From Verrucomicrobiota bacterium (lineage in GTDB: Bacteria; Verrucomicrobiota; Verrucomicrobiia; Limisphaerales; PALSA-1396): a stretch of 64,000 nucleotides of DNA. The stretch is taken from assembly GCA_016200005.1 (NCBI GenBank), contig JACQFP010000064.1, forward strand, positions 103,990 to 167,989, given 5' to 3'. The notes under the pieces were generated by a model, which worked only from the letters and a program-made list of their open reading frames with translations, was not told the DNA's origin and ran no database searches. The stretch's first letter is position 1. Each line of letters begins with the position of its first letter. Of the stretch, positions 10,601 through 20,111 are shown piece after piece. The translations under genes and the position numbers were made by a program.

Positions 10601-11044
10601 CACGATGCTCGAGCCGGGGTAAAGCAGATAACTCTTCGTGGCTTGGAGCGCCTCGCGCTGAACGGTGATGTCCAGTTGGCGCTCACCCTGGGGCAGCTTG
10701 GATTGCTTCGAGCCGAGCAGCCGCCAGCCACCAGCGGAAACATTCTGAAGCTCCGTCCTGTCGGCCAGTGGCGCAAGGAATTCCTCGGTCGCCGCGCCGC
10801 TGGCCGCCAGTTCGCGCCCGGTGGTTCGATCCGTGAAGCGCTTCAACACCAGCCGACCATCTTCGAGAGCAATGACTCGCTCCATCTGCGACGTGCGCAG
10901 CGTCCACTGATTCCCACGTTGCCGAATGTCGGCGTCGTCAGCGCAAGCCGTGGCGCCCGCCACCAGCAGCGCAAACAGGAAACTCAGCGACCGGCACAGG
11001 GACGCCCCTTTTCGAGGCCCGATGAGTTGTTTGATCTGTTGCAT
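7667..11044 (-). CDS. Secreted GH36-related multidomain glycoside hydrolase
   Basis: Start at ATG 11044 (MQQIKQLIGP...), followed by a signal peptide ending near ATACADD; 1125 residues. The N-terminal part resembles the beta-sandwich of alpha-galactosidase-like enzymes. The central barrel has features seen in clan GH-D (WRNDSFF, NGGGNYGGYDYTRYA, FSFSDGAVG). The C-terminus carries a fibronectin III-like segment (GVELGWKAGTDDNWVSYYEV) and a final beta-sandwich with HNHTLSSSNQKG. Substrate is unknown. Its 5' end, including the signal peptide and sequence just upstream of the ATG, closely resembles that of the next gene upstream (11089-13407), with only 44 bases between them, so the two are probably co-transcribed. 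Confidence 0.75.
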   Translation of the reverse strand: MQQIKQLIGPRKGASLCRSLSFLFALLVAGATACADDADIRQRGNQWTLRTSQMERVIALEDGRLVLKRFTDRTTGRELAASGAATEEFLAPLADRTELQNVSAGGWRLLGSKQSKLPQGERQLDITVQREALQATKSYLLYPGSSIVREWVTFKNAGTVPLPIHDPCFLNVTVQPGAVSSPDFSWMSGGENNPGSWKLKTESLDPVKPRTFDSYEPFPAEMIGAQQFPGDGVDAKVLLNGRQVWPATNWQYVANATVRVPFDFNADVQPGDQLVFLVNMHGNIGYDTTAFDPRITYADGSPRGIYRPEPGRVPVAPIPQGETHTASKEFSEQQGRNGWRYQYLENGKFVDLVYYPTPKQWRKEKDNATGTPFVGIGDQHPDVGQDAARVWTAPKAGQVHVTGSICNTGNGVGSNTSYGFRPGSASYAPWYALYANDTKQGIFIGWDYFGHWTSSFSLNPNGSVTAQLKVAGHQQTLAPGESVTTPKAFVGLYYDDLDNAGNECLDWQYRYLWDYTRDGWFPAIRMLGYWMNGTGWGQPGAAWTGGGPDYDSTFRKVFRVADLMSYVGADVYHRDWGWWDRAGDWNGPDFRTTIAYLRKHDMGQLIYAFLYTVDKKSRVAQEHPDWLLGETLDMSKPEVVAFMQNQHDQFVARWGDFEWRNDSFFTAKREGGDSAMLAQDEGLRRLIRTFLDRHPKCAFQAVNGGGNYGGYDYTRYASAFSFSDGAVGPLRNYYAALLFPPDKTSDIPDVWNPNDYNKATWRGLLCINFDMTGDTTDAAKLEGLRELVDIYHYLHQQGVVGRWVRVFRPLITGDDPTMYFQRLSRDGKRGVIIPKRPAPGPVTIKPKGLLPQQTYFVSFHESDRSERRTGTDLMERGISFDKMPAGELIYLNLPLHPGSKLDTKPPTPPSRVSKRSGENMGYPGVELGWKAGTDDNWVSYYEVFRNGAALDKVAKGAFYFDHSAGADLAARYEIRTVDGAGNVSARVAAKGPAAKPAQVFDDASGGGIKFGGEWKHQNNLLLTHNHTLSSSNQKGVSAELSFNGRTVLVFSKLGANCGKVAVSIDGAALEVVDTYSADDIWGVCIYRKELATAGPHTLRLEVLGEHSTRAKDQVFHLDGVRVETD

Positions 11045-11088
11045 GTTAATGTCTTTCAGTTGGCCGGCATTTGAAACCGGTTCATCGC

Positions 11089-13407
11089 TCAAAATCCACT
11101 GGGCCGTGGCGGCCCGGCATACGGTTTCGCGCCCAGCACCCGTCCGCGGTTCTGCTCCACGGTGAGCAGCGCCGGATCGGTGACGCGCGGGGCTTCGATG
11201 AAACCGTGATAGCGCCCCATCCAATACGCCATCAGCCAGGCGGACGGTTGCACCACGGCGTGGCCGCCCGCGCCGCCGTCGGCTTCCATGGTCCAGTTGT
11301 CCCAGAGCATTGGCTCGCGTTCGCGCGGCGAAAACGCGCGCGTGCCGCCGGAGTAAGCCACGTAGCCGGGCGGCGTCTGCCGATCAGCCCGCTGCGAATT
11401 TTGAAACGAATAAAGCACCAGATCGAGCGGCCATTCGCGCAGGTGGGTCACGGCGGGTTCCGCTTCGCAGTCGTTCCCGGTCAACGCGCCGTAGATGAAG
11501 TTGAACCAGGTCGCTTGCTCGATGCGTTGGATTTCCCAAGTGCGCTCGAAACTGCGCCGGTAGATTGAACGCAGTTTGGGGTCCGTTTCGTATTTCAACA
11601 GACTCGGGTAGCAGAAAAACGCGAGGCGATCGAGAAACTGCAAAACGTCCCCGGGCGGAAACGTGCATTTCTGCCGCAGCGTGTATTCCGGGTAGCCGAG
11701 CTTCACCAGTTCCTGATAGCCCTGCGCGAATCGCGGCTCGCCCGTGAGCGCTTCGGCGGTTTTGATGAACGAGAGAATTTCGAGCGCGTTCAACCCGCGC
11801 GCCGCGTTGCCCTCTCCGGCGGAATTGAAATACTCCGGGTTCCAATTGCCCCAGCGGGTCGGCTTGCCATCTAGGTCAATCAACCGCCAGCCGTGTTCCA
11901 TCAGATGCCCGGCCACGCGCGACAGAAAGGTTTTGGCCTGCTGAATTTCTTCGCCCTGCGCCGCCAGTTCGAGAAAAATGGCGATGGCGTAAAAGTGCGC
12001 GCAAATCTCGTCGCTCGACGTGTCACCCTTCCACTCGAACAAACCGTCCTTCGTGTCGTGCCACTCGGCGGCGGCTTCGCCGGAACCGTGTTGAGCCTGA
12101 TGCCCGCGCTCGTTCTTCGCCCAGACGCCTCGGGCGGGAAAACCTTTGATCCCCGTCATCGCTTCGAGCCAGCGGATGGTGTGGAAGGTATTCGCGGCTT
12201 CGTGCCGGGCTTCGGGATCCTTCGTGACGGCGTAGCGATAGGCTTGAGCCGCGAGATAGTCGCACGAATAACCACCGTCGTTGTCGCCAGCTTCGCGCAC
12301 GAATTCCTTCAGCTTCTCGTCCCATTCCAGCTTATGCACCAGCCCCAAGCGCTTCTGGCCCCATTCCTCCAGGTGTCGTTCGTAAAACGCCGCCTTCTTC
12401 AGCAACGTGTAAGGTTCGTATTCAATGACGCCCAGGCCCTGATCGGTCGCGATGAACACCGCATGGTCGGTGCTCGCGATCGCGTTCACCCGGTCGTCAG
12501 GCAACCAGCGCTGGCCGGCAAAGTAATGAAATTGACCGCCCGTGTGGCGAATCGCGCCGCGCGTCGTGCCGATCCAAAGGTCACCGCCAAAACCGCGCGC
12601 CAGACAGGTCGTGTCTTCGTAACACAAGCCCTGTGCGCCGCGCAGTTCCGTGAGCGACATGCCGCGCAGAACGCCCAGCCCGCGATCCGTGGCGATGTAC
12701 AGCCGGTTGCCCAGGCTCAAAACGTCGCGCGTGTTCAACGACGGCAATTCGCCCCAGTCCCAAACCTTTTCCACCGGCCAGTTCCAAACGTTGCGCGCGC
12801 CGAATCGAGTGCCATCAAAAATGGTGAGCCGCCCCGGGCCATGCACATAAAGCGTCTCGCCGTAGGAAACGACCCGCGTGATGGCGAAAGGACCCGGCGA
12901 TGAAGTCAGCGGTTCCAGCGCATCGCCTCTGACGCGCCACAAGCGAGTGCCGCCCGCCGCCACCACTTCGCCGAGATGTTCGCAAACGTCGCTCATCCCT
13001 TCGGCGGAAATCTTTTTCCACGCTCCGTTCTGAAAGCGATGCAACCCCGGACTCGTGATCGCCCACAACGCTCCGCCGGTCGTGACGAGCCGGCTGACCG
13101 GCTCGCGCAATTCGCTCACTTCGATCAGCTCGTTGCCCTTCAACAGATGAAGACCTTTCGCCGAACCGGCGTAAACGATTCCTTGGAAAACCGCCACCGA
13201 AGTCAGCGGTGCGCTCGTGGTTACTTTGCGTCCGATTTCCTGGAGATAAACGTCGTCGCGGACGGGCTGCCAGAGTCGTTGCGCGGCGGTGCCGACGGGT
13301 GCGGCGCAAGCGGTGGCGCCCGCCACCAGCAACGCAGACAGGAAACACACTACCGGACACAGGTGCGCCTCGTTTCGAGGCCCGATGGGTTGCTTGATCT
13401 GTTGCAT
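11089..13407 (-). CDS. Secreted protein with N-terminal propeller repeats and C-terminal alpha/alpha-toroid-like domain, function unknown
   Basis: 772 residues with a signal peptide (MQQIKQPIGPRNEAHLCPVV...). Residues about 40-340 contain propeller blades like those of sensor proteins (LYIATDRGLGVL, LWIGTTRGAIRH, VFIATDQGLGVIEY). Residues about 350-750 are helical and rich in W/H/E/D (GNWNPEYFNSAGEG, ATWFNFIYGALTG), as in (alpha/alpha)6 glycan-processing enzymes. It lies upstream of the GH36-related gene in the same direction and shares its signal-peptide coding sequence. A role in carbohydrate breakdown is inferred from the neighbourhood; no catalytic residue can be named. Confidence 0.65.
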   Translation of the reverse strand: MQQIKQPIGPRNEAHLCPVVCFLSALLVAGATACAAPVGTAAQRLWQPVRDDVYLQEIGRKVTTSAPLTSVAVFQGIVYAGSAKGLHLLKGNELIEVSELREPVSRLVTTGGALWAITSPGLHRFQNGAWKKISAEGMSDVCEHLGEVVAAGGTRLWRVRGDALEPLTSSPGPFAITRVVSYGETLYVHGPGRLTIFDGTRFGARNVWNWPVEKVWDWGELPSLNTRDVLSLGNRLYIATDRGLGVLRGMSLTELRGAQGLCYEDTTCLARGFGGDLWIGTTRGAIRHTGGQFHYFAGQRWLPDDRVNAIASTDHAVFIATDQGLGVIEYEPYTLLKKAAFYERHLEEWGQKRLGLVHKLEWDEKLKEFVREAGDNDGGYSCDYLAAQAYRYAVTKDPEARHEAANTFHTIRWLEAMTGIKGFPARGVWAKNERGHQAQHGSGEAAAEWHDTKDGLFEWKGDTSSDEICAHFYAIAIFLELAAQGEEIQQAKTFLSRVAGHLMEHGWRLIDLDGKPTRWGNWNPEYFNSAGEGNAARGLNALEILSFIKTAEALTGEPRFAQGYQELVKLGYPEYTLRQKCTFPPGDVLQFLDRLAFFCYPSLLKYETDPKLRSIYRRSFERTWEIQRIEQATWFNFIYGALTGNDCEAEPAVTHLREWPLDLVLYSFQNSQRADRQTPPGYVAYSGGTRAFSPREREPMLWDNWTMEADGGAGGHAVVQPSAWLMAYWMGRYHGFIEAPRVTDPALLTVEQNRGRVLGAKPYAGPPRPSGF

Positions 13408-14136
13408 GTTGATCTCATCCAGTTGGCCGGCAGATTCCTGATTTGAAAACTCTTCTTCGCGCCCCGCAACCGAAACGGCAGTTCACTTTGACCGATCGAC
13501 CACCGCCAGCCGCACCAGCGCCGCCGACATTCAAGCGACTGCCGTTTACACTTGCACCATAAAAATAAACCAGCCTTTGTCCGGAGCACTTGAGATTGCC
13601 GGACGCTGTCGTCCAATTCCTGTTTGATTGCGCCGCTGCCGAAGGTGAGCGTGCCGGTGAGAGACTGCCAATCGCCGAGCGAGAGGCCGTAACGTTCCTG
13701 AGCGATGAACTCTTCCAAGGCAGCGCGCTCCATCACGTCGCGCGGGTCTTTCAGAAGCTTGGCAGCAGTGCAATTCACCGACGCGTATTGAGTTCCCGGC
13801 TTTCCGACCGTGGCGAGAGTGACCGGGGCGAGCGGCGGTTGCGAAGGCGGTTTGTCGCGTGCGGGCGCAATGGGCTTCCCAAGCCCGCCACGAGTGCGTG
13901 GCCCAACAAGCGACGTCCGCTTCGCGAATTCTGGTCGGCCGGCCGTGTAGGACGCTGTCAATTTTTTAAGTGACTTTTGAGCGTTGAGGAAGTTTACTTC
14001 GTCCGGTTCACGTGCCAGCCATCGAAACCAGAGGCTTTGACTGCTGCCACGGAGACAAAGCCCGGTCTTGCTCTACCCGCCAAACTGTTTGTGGTCAAAA
14101 TCAGTCCCGTGAATCCGGGACATAGGAAAGGTCTGT
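13408..14136. other. Long intergenic stretch with a palindromic element and a possible gene remnant
   Basis: No intact gene is supported in these 729 bases. A 10-bp inverted repeat, AAACGGCAGT (13473-13482) with ACTGCCGTTT (13538-13547), brackets a GC-rich core. On the minus strand, about 13560-13790 reads as protein-like sequence (KLLKDPRDVMERAALEEFIA, then YGLSLGDWQSLTGTLTFGSG) that is not recognised and lacks a credible start or end; it may be a decayed gene. The plus-strand esterase starts at 14137. Confidence 0.4.
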
Positions 14137-15066
14137 ATGAAGAATGATATGCGAAAATGGGGGTTGGTCCTGGGTCTGACCTTGCTGACGGCCCCGGCGA
14201 CGCGCGCCGAAGAGCCGCTGTCTTACGAACAAAGAATTGATCAGCTTTACGGCGAAGTTCACGGCACCGGCCTGTTGATGGATGTGTTCGTCCCCAAAGG
14301 CAAGGGGAACGGGTTGGGCATTGTCGATGTCGCAAGCGGATCTTATTACTCGGATCGCGGCAAGATTCGCGATCACATGCGCGGACAGATTTACCAAATA
14401 TTTTGCGCGCGCGGTTACACGGTGTTCGCCATCCGGCCCGGCTCGCGCACCCGTTACACGGTCAATGAAATGGAGCAACACCTGCGTCTGGCCATTCGTT
14501 ACGTCAAGGAACACGCCGCCGAATATAAGTTCGATCCAGCCCGACTCGGCATCACAGGCGCATCGGCGGGCGGCCATCTCGCCACGCTCGCCGCCGTCAC
14601 GCCCGAGGACGGTCAGGCGGACGCCAAGAATCCGTTGCAACGTCATGACACGCGCGTCAAAGCCGCCGCGGTCTTTTTTCCGCCCACGGATTTTCTCGAT
14701 TGGGGCGGCAAGGCGGCCAATCTGAGTATTGTGGGGGATTTGATTTACCTCGGCGGCGTGAAGGGCCACAGCGAGGAGGAAATCAAGGAAGGCGCGAAAG
14801 CCATCTCGCCCGTTTACAAAGCGGGCGAAGCCACGCACATTCCCTTCCTGTTCATTCACGGTGACGCGGATCCCATCGTGCCGTTGCAGCAATCGCAGAA
14901 GATGGTCGAGGCCATCAAGAGCGCCGGCGGGTCGGCTGAACTCATCGTGAAGAAAGGCGGCGGCCATGCCTGGCCCACGTTGAACGAGGAAGTCAAGACG
15001 ATGGCCGATTGGTTCGACGCGCATCTGGCGGAAACCAAAAAGGCAGACGCCTCGATCCAAAAATGA
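14137..15066 (+). CDS. Secreted alpha/beta-hydrolase, BD-FAE/acetyl-esterase-like
   Basis: 309 residues with a signal peptide (cleavage near ATRAEE). The nucleophile elbow GASAGG is at 141-146 (S143), an acid candidate is D245 in HGDADPIVP, and the catalytic His is H277 in GGGHAWP, an ordered Ser-Asp-His triad of the alpha/beta-hydrolase fold. The family removes acetyl or feruloyl esters from polysaccharides or cleaves small esters. Its stop overlaps an ATG that leads into a repeat-rich leader before the next hydrolase gene, so the two may once have been directly coupled. Confidence 0.82.
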   Translation: MKNDMRKWGLVLGLTLLTAPATRAEEPLSYEQRIDQLYGEVHGTGLLMDVFVPKGKGNGLGIVDVASGSYYSDRGKIRDHMRGQIYQIFCARGYTVFAIRPGSRTRYTVNEMEQHLRLAIRYVKEHAAEYKFDPARLGITGASAGGHLATLAAVTPEDGQADAKNPLQRHDTRVKAAAVFFPPTDFLDWGGKAANLSIVGDLIYLGGVKGHSEEEIKEGAKAISPVYKAGEATHIPFLFIHGDADPIVPLQQSQKMVEAIKSAGGSAELIVKKGGGHAWPTLNEEVKTMADWFDAHLAETKKADASIQK

Positions 15067-15112
15067 TTCGCACCGCATTGCTCGGTTGGAATGATTCAGT
15101 TGAGACGTATGG

Positions 15113-15160
15113 GGAGCGCAGCCGCCCCGGCTGCGGTTCGGCGCGCCTTCGCGCCGAACG
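15113..15160. repeat. GC-rich palindromic element in the leader of the next gene
   Basis: Two adjacent hairpins are visible: CGCAGCC / GGCTGCG, then a perfect 10-bp stem GTTCGGCGCG (15136-15145) with CGCGCCGAAC (15150-15159) around a CCTT loop. The region 15067-15344 stays open in the frame of the next gene but encodes Arg-rich sequence unlike a real N-terminus. Confidence 0.65.
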
Positions 15161-15344
15161 CTTCGCGCGGCGTCGACACCCAACCGTTCCGTCGCACACA
15201 CGCGAATGCCTACGACGAGGGCGTCGTCGGCTACGCCCGGGGCGGGCGTGCTCCCCGATTCGAACTGAATCGAGCTGGGTTGGAACATCCGCGAAAATTG
15301 AATCCGCCTCCTCACGTCGGCGGCTACGGCCGTCAGGCTTTCTC

Positions 15345-17723
15345 GTGCACGCTCTTACCTCGTTGGTTTTCGGACTGGTTGTTTTCCAATCCGCCGCGCT
15401 TGACCTTAGCAAAGCGGTCATCTTCTTCCCATCCAACCTTTCCGCCACGGAACGAAAAGCCGTGACGATGTTGGTGGAGGAAGTGGAGAAGCGAACGCAG
15501 ATTCGCATGGAAAGTTCCTCAAGCTGGCCGTCGTCCGCAACGACGGTTATTGCGGTCGGGCCGGCGGCGGCGCTGGATTTTTTTGGCGAGAAATACGCCA
15601 AGGAGCTTTCGCGCGATCACCGCGTCAAGGGAGCGGAAGGGTATCGGATTCGAATCAAGAAAAGCAAAGGCGCTCCCGTCGTGTTCATCATTGGCAACGA
15701 TGCCCGCGGTGTGATGTTCGGTGTCGGTCATTTGCTCCGCACGTTACGCATGAGTCCGGGGAGGATTTCGTTGCCCGACGATTTCAACGTCGCGACTGCA
15801 CCCAAGCAACGATTGCGCGGGCACCAACTCGGTTATCGGCCCAAGACCAATTCGTACGATGGCTGGGATGTGCCAACGTGGGAACAATACATTCGCGACC
15901 TCATCATCTTTGGCTGTAACGCCATCGAGTTGATTCCACCGCGCTCCGACGATGCCTCGACCAGCCCGCACTTTCCGTTGCCGCCGATGGAGATGATGGT
16001 GCAGATGTCGCGGTTGGCCGACGAATACGGAATGGACGTGTGGATCTGGTATCCGGCGATGGATCGCGATTACTCCAACCCCAAGACTGTCGAGTTTGCG
16101 CTCAATGAGTGGGGCGAAGTTTTCAAGAAGTTGCCCCGCATCGATGCCATTTTTGTTCCCGGTGGCGATCCGGGCCACACGCAACCAAAATATTTGATGG
16201 CGCTGTTGGAAAAACAAACCGCGTCGCTGCATCACACTCATCCCAAGGCGCAGATGTGGGTTTCACCGCAAAGCTTCAACCAGGTTTGGCTGGATGAGTT
16301 TCTTGATATTCTCAAGACCCAAAAGCCCGCCTGGCTCAGTGGCGTGGTCTATGGTCCGCAAGTCCGCGTGGGACTGCCGAAATTCCGGGCGATGATTCCG
16401 AAACAATATCCGATTCGAAATTATCCCGACATCACGCACAGTTGGCGCTGCGAATATCCCGTCCCCGATTGGGACTCCGCTTTCCCGGCCACCGAAGGCC
16501 GCGAGCCGATCAACCCCCGTCCGCTCGGCGAGGCTGCCATCTTCCGCTATGCCCAACCTTACACGATCGGATTCCTGACTTACTCCGAAGGTTGCAACGA
16601 CGATGTGAACAAGGCCATCTGGAGCGCGCTCGGCTGGAATCCGAGCGCCAACGTCACGAATGTTCTGCGCGAGTTTAGTCTTTACTTCATCGGCGAACGC
16701 TACGAGGCGGACTTTGCGCAAGGCCTGCTCGCATTGGAACGAAACTGGCGCGGCGCATTGCTCACCAATGAAAATGTTTATGCGACGCTCCAACATTTTC
16801 AAGCGATGGAAAAATCCGCCCCGCCGCAACTGCAACAGAACTGGCGCTTTCAGCAGGCGCTCTACCGGGCTTATTACGACGCTTACACGCGCAGCCGGTT
16901 GATCTACGAGACCGACCTCGAAGAGAAAGCCATGAGCCGGATTTGCGATGGGAAAAAATCCGGTTTGGCGGCGACGATGTCCGAAGCGGAGGCGATGCTT
17001 GATCGCGCGGAGACCAACCGCGTTTCCGTTGAATGGCATGCGCGCGTTTTCGAACTGGCCGAAGCACTTTTCAAGAGCATCAAGATGCAACTCAGTGTCC
17101 CGCTTTACAAAGCCATCGCGGTGGAGCGCGGCGCCAATCTGGACAATATCGACGTGCCATTGAACAGCCGTGTCTGGCTGAAGCAACAGTTCGCCGAGAT
17201 TCGTGAATTGCCCGACGAGGCGGCCCGGCTAAAGCGAATTGATGAGATTCTTACCTGGACTGATCCCGGCCCCGGTGGGTTTTACGACGACCTCGGTGAC
17301 GTGCGGCGCCAACCGCATCTCGTCCGCGGCCCGGGTTTTGAAAAAGACCCGCGCTCCATGGAATCGTCGATGATTGATTTCGGCTACAAGAACGGCCGTC
17401 TCTCGTGGTGGAACAATGCCGGCACACTGTTTGAAACGCCGCTCAAACTCCGTTACACCGGCCTGGACCGCAACGCACAATACCAAGTCCGCGTCAACTA
17501 TGCCAGTGACTCGGCCAGCAAAAAGATTCGTCTGCTGGCCAACGACAAGTTTGAAATTCACCCGTTCATGGAAAAGAGATTTCAAGGTCGTCCGCTGGAA
17601 TTCGATGTTTCGCGGGAAGCCACGAAACGCGGTGAACTGACGCTGAACTGGAACCGCGAGCCGGGCCTGGGCGACAACGGACGCGGTTGCCAGGTCGCCG
17701 AAGTCTGGCTCATGAAAAAGTGA
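15345..17723 (+). CDS. Secreted glycoside hydrolase with GH67N/GH20b-like N-terminal domain
   Basis: The frame is open from 15009, but the first 112 codons are Arg-rich repeat-derived sequence. A GTG at 15345 opens a hydrophobic leader (VHALTSLVFGLVVFQSAALD) and is chosen as the start (792 residues). The first about 140 residues match the alpha/beta domain found before the catalytic barrel in GH20 and GH67 enzymes (TMLVEEVEKRT, GYRIRI, GVMFGVGHLLRTL). A TIM-barrel-like part follows (FGCNAIELIPPRS, GMDVWIWYPAMDRDY, FVPGGDPGHTQPKY), then a helical region and a beta-sandwich tail. An alpha-glucuronidase-like or hexosaminidase-like role is possible. Start and substrate are uncertain. Confidence 0.72.
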   Translation: MHALTSLVFGLVVFQSAALDLSKAVIFFPSNLSATERKAVTMLVEEVEKRTQIRMESSSSWPSSATTVIAVGPAAALDFFGEKYAKELSRDHRVKGAEGYRIRIKKSKGAPVVFIIGNDARGVMFGVGHLLRTLRMSPGRISLPDDFNVATAPKQRLRGHQLGYRPKTNSYDGWDVPTWEQYIRDLIIFGCNAIELIPPRSDDASTSPHFPLPPMEMMVQMSRLADEYGMDVWIWYPAMDRDYSNPKTVEFALNEWGEVFKKLPRIDAIFVPGGDPGHTQPKYLMALLEKQTASLHHTHPKAQMWVSPQSFNQVWLDEFLDILKTQKPAWLSGVVYGPQVRVGLPKFRAMIPKQYPIRNYPDITHSWRCEYPVPDWDSAFPATEGREPINPRPLGEAAIFRYAQPYTIGFLTYSEGCNDDVNKAIWSALGWNPSANVTNVLREFSLYFIGERYEADFAQGLLALERNWRGALLTNENVYATLQHFQAMEKSAPPQLQQNWRFQQALYRAYYDAYTRSRLIYETDLEEKAMSRICDGKKSGLAATMSEAEAMLDRAETNRVSVEWHARVFELAEALFKSIKMQLSVPLYKAIAVERGANLDNIDVPLNSRVWLKQQFAEIRELPDEAARLKRIDEILTWTDPGPGGFYDDLGDVRRQPHLVRGPGFEKDPRSMESSMIDFGYKNGRLSWWNNAGTLFETPLKLRYTGLDRNAQYQVRVNYASDSASKKIRLLANDKFEIHPFMEKRFQGRPLEFDVSREATKRGELTLNWNREPGLGDNGRGCQVAEVWLMKK

Positions 17724-17745
17724 TGCGACGAATCGGAGGGTCACA

Positions 17746-20079
17746 ATGAAGAAGATGATGTCGTTCAAGCTGGCGATGACCACAACTTTCCTGGTTGGAA
17801 TTCTGCCGTCAGCCCTTGCAGCTAAAACGGGTGATCCAATTCCCGGTTACACGTTTCGCGACGGCATTTACCAGCCCAATGAACCTTATCGGGAAGGCCA
17901 GCCGCGCGTCACCGGTTTGCAGCAGCCTTACCCGAAAATGAAATCGGTTGAGGAGAACCCTATCACCCCGGCGAAAGTCCAACTCGGCAAACTGCTTTAC
18001 TTCGATCCCATCCTGAGCGGCGACAACACGACTTCCTGCGCGCATTGCCACCATCCCGATTTCGGTTTCTCCGATGGCCGCCACACCAGCATGGGCCTGC
18101 ATGGTCAAGGGCTTGGCCCGGAGCGCAGCGGCGGCGACGTCTTGGCGCGCGGTGCGCCCGTGATCTGGAACGCCGCTTACAGCCCCCGGCAATTCTGGGA
18201 TGGCCGTGGCAAAGATTTGGAGCAACAGGCCGAAGGCCCGATCCAGGACGCGCACGAGATGAACCAAAACGCCGGCGAACTGGTCCAGGAACTCCTGCGC
18301 GTCCCGGAATACGTTCGTTTGTTCCAGGAAACGTTTGGTGGCAAACCCGAGGACGCCGTCACGTTCCGTAACGTCACCAAAGCCCTCGCGTCGTTCGAGC
18401 GAACAATCCTCTCCTTCAATTCCAAATTCGACCGTTACGCCGCCGGCGACTCTTACGCGCTGAACGATTCCGAAAAACGCGGGCTGCAACTTTTTCGATC
18501 GCTGAAAACCCGCTGCTTCGAGTGCCATGCACTTCCGAATTTCTCGGACGGCAGTTTCCGCGTCATCGGCGTGCCTGATCAGGAAGGTCAGCCACACGAT
18601 CTTGGACGCGCGAAGGTTCCGGGTCAGGGGCCGGAAGGCGCGTTCAAAGTTCCCACTTTGCGCAACGTCGCGCTGTCCGCGCCGTACATGCACAACGGGC
18701 ATTTCGCCACCTTGGAGGACGTTATCAAATTCTACTCGAAGGGCGGCGGGCATCAGTTCCCAAATCAAACCCTGGCCATCGACGACAAGATTGGCACGTT
18801 TGAAATCACGCCGGAAGAAACCGCCGACCTCGTCGCGTTCCTCCAAGCTCTCACCGATACGTCTCTTCTCCCCGATGCACCGACCAAAGTGCCGTCGGGC
18901 CTGCCGGTGCTGGCCGTGAAATCCAAACCGACGCCTGCGCCCAAGATGGTGGTTGAGAATCGTAGCCGACGTGAGGAGGCTCAAATCGAGAAGCCAGAAG
19001 TCAGAAGTCAGAGGTCAGACTTAAATCAGAGACTCCTCACGTCGTCTCCTACAATCACCGTCAAGCCCGGCCAGTCCATTCAAGCCGCCGTCGATCGCGC
19101 AAAAAGCGGCGACCGCATCGAAGTTTTTCCCGGCGTCTATAACCAGTCCGTGATGGTTGACAAGGCCGGCATCAGTTTAATCGGCGTTCATGTGAACGGG
19201 GAGCGCCCCGTCCTCGACGGCGAAAATAAACTCGGCGATGCGGTGCAAGGTTCCGGTGACCATTTCCTCATTCAAGGCTTTCACATCCGCAACTACACCG
19301 GCAACGGCGTCGTCAATAACAAGGCCAGCCACGTTACTTACCGCGACCTTATCGTGGAGAATCCGGGCCTATACGCAGTTTATCCGGTCGAATGCTCCGG
19401 CGTGCTGGTGGAAGGCTGCGTCGTCAGTGGCGCGAAGGACGCCGGGATTTACGTCGGCCAAAGCCGCGACATCATTGTCCGCAACAACGAGGTCTTTCAC
19501 AACGTCGCGGGCATCGAGATCGAGAATTCCGTCCGCGCGCTCGTCGCCAACAACAGCGCGCACCACAACACCGCCGGCATTCTCGTGTTCCTGCTGCCCA
19601 ACAACCCTTCAAAAGTTGGTTCGCATACGCGCGTCGTAAACAACCGAAGCTGGGAGAACAACCACGACAACTTTGGCAAACCCGGCACGACAGTTTCATT
19701 TCTACCACCCGGGCTGGGAATGTTCATCATGGCCGCCGATCACACCGAAGTCACGCAGAACGAGATTTTCGGCAACAACTCGCAAGGCATCCAGATGATC
19801 AGTTATCTCACTTCGCAAGTTGCACCGAAGGACAAAATCCAACTCGACATCGAACCCAATTCCGACAACAACTTCATCCACGACAATCTTTACCGCGACA
19901 ACGGCCGTCTTCCCGCCAAAACCTACGTGGACCAGAAAATTCCCGGTGGCGACGTCGCGTGGGACGGCACTGGCGTGGGCAACGGCTGGCAGGAAGCGCC
20001 CGGGGTCAAGACTTATCCGACAGAGTTGCCCAAGCAATCCGGCCTTGAGCGCGTGGACTTTTCCAAGCTTGAGGAGTAG
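17746..20079 (+). CDS. Diheme cytochrome c peroxidase/MauG-like domain fused to a right-handed beta-helix domain
   Basis: 777 residues with a signal peptide ([12 protein letters not shown]). Two heme c motifs are present: CAHCH at 98-102 and CFECH at 257-261, with MauG/CCP-like surroundings ([33 protein letters not shown]). Residues about 440-777 form a NosD-like parallel beta-helix ([37 protein letters not shown]). The two halves are joined by about 30 residues encoded by a palindromic repeat. MauG/CCP proteins use hydrogen peroxide or carry out oxidative modification; the beta-helix may bind or cleave polysaccharide. The fusion is unusual; a peroxidase acting on a bound glycan is conceivable. 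Confidence 0.85.
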   Translation: MKKMMSFKLAMTTTFLVGILPSALAAKTGDPIPGYTFRDGIYQPNEPYREGQPRVTGLQQPYPKMKSVEENPITPAKVQLGKLLYFDPILSGDNTTSCAHCHHPDFGFSDGRHTSMGLHGQGLGPERSGGDVLARGAPVIWNAAYSPRQFWDGRGKDLEQQAEGPIQDAHEMNQNAGELVQELLRVPEYVRLFQETFGGKPEDAVTFRNVTKALASFERTILSFNSKFDRYAAGDSYALNDSEKRGLQLFRSLKTRCFECHALPNFSDGSFRVIGVPDQEGQPHDLGRAKVPGQGPEGAFKVPTLRNVALSAPYMHNGHFATLEDVIKFYSKGGGHQFPNQTLAIDDKIGTFEITPEETADLVAFLQALTDTSLLPDAPTKVPSGLPVLAVKSKPTPAPKMVVENRSRREEAQIEKPEVRSQRSDLNQRLLTSSPTITVKPGQSIQAAVDRAKSGDRIEVFPGVYNQSVMVDKAGISLIGVHVNGERPVLDGENKLGDAVQGSGDHFLIQGFHIRNYTGNGVVNNKASHVTYRDLIVENPGLYAVYPVECSGVLVEGCVVSGAKDAGIYVGQSRDIIVRNNEVFHNVAGIEIENSVRALVANNSAHHNTAGILVFLLPNNPSKVGSHTRVVNNRSWENNHDNFGKPGTTVSFLPPGLGMFIMAADHTEVTQNEIFGNNSQGIQMISYLTSQVAPKDKIQLDIEPNSDNNFIHDNLYRDNGRLPAKTYVDQKIPGGDVAWDGTGVGNGWQEAPGVKTYPTELPKQSGLERVDFSKLEE
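18962..19052. repeat. Palindromic element embedded in frame in the MauG-beta-helix gene
   Basis: The left end GTAGCCGACGTGAGGAG (18962-18978) pairs with the right end CTCCTCACGTCGTCTCCTAC (19033-19052). Between them lies word-like sequence (CAGAAGTCAGAAGTCAGAGG). The reading frame passes through without a stop, adding roughly residues 406-436 between two recognisable domains. Confidence 0.8.
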
Positions 20080-20111
20080 CCATCGGCGCAGCCGAACCGC
20101 GGTGGAGCGGA

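Noticed and set aside
8159..11074. A 971-codon open frame on the plus strand
   Set aside because: It is antisense to the GH36-related gene. The product is Arg/Val/Ala-rich without domains, and the opposite strand has a signal peptide and recognisable folds.
13350..13961. A 203-codon minus-strand frame in the 13.4-14.1 kb gap
   Set aside because: It overlaps the start of the 11089-13407 gene, crosses a palindromic element and has a composition shift. Only an unrecognised middle part looks protein-like, so no gene is called.
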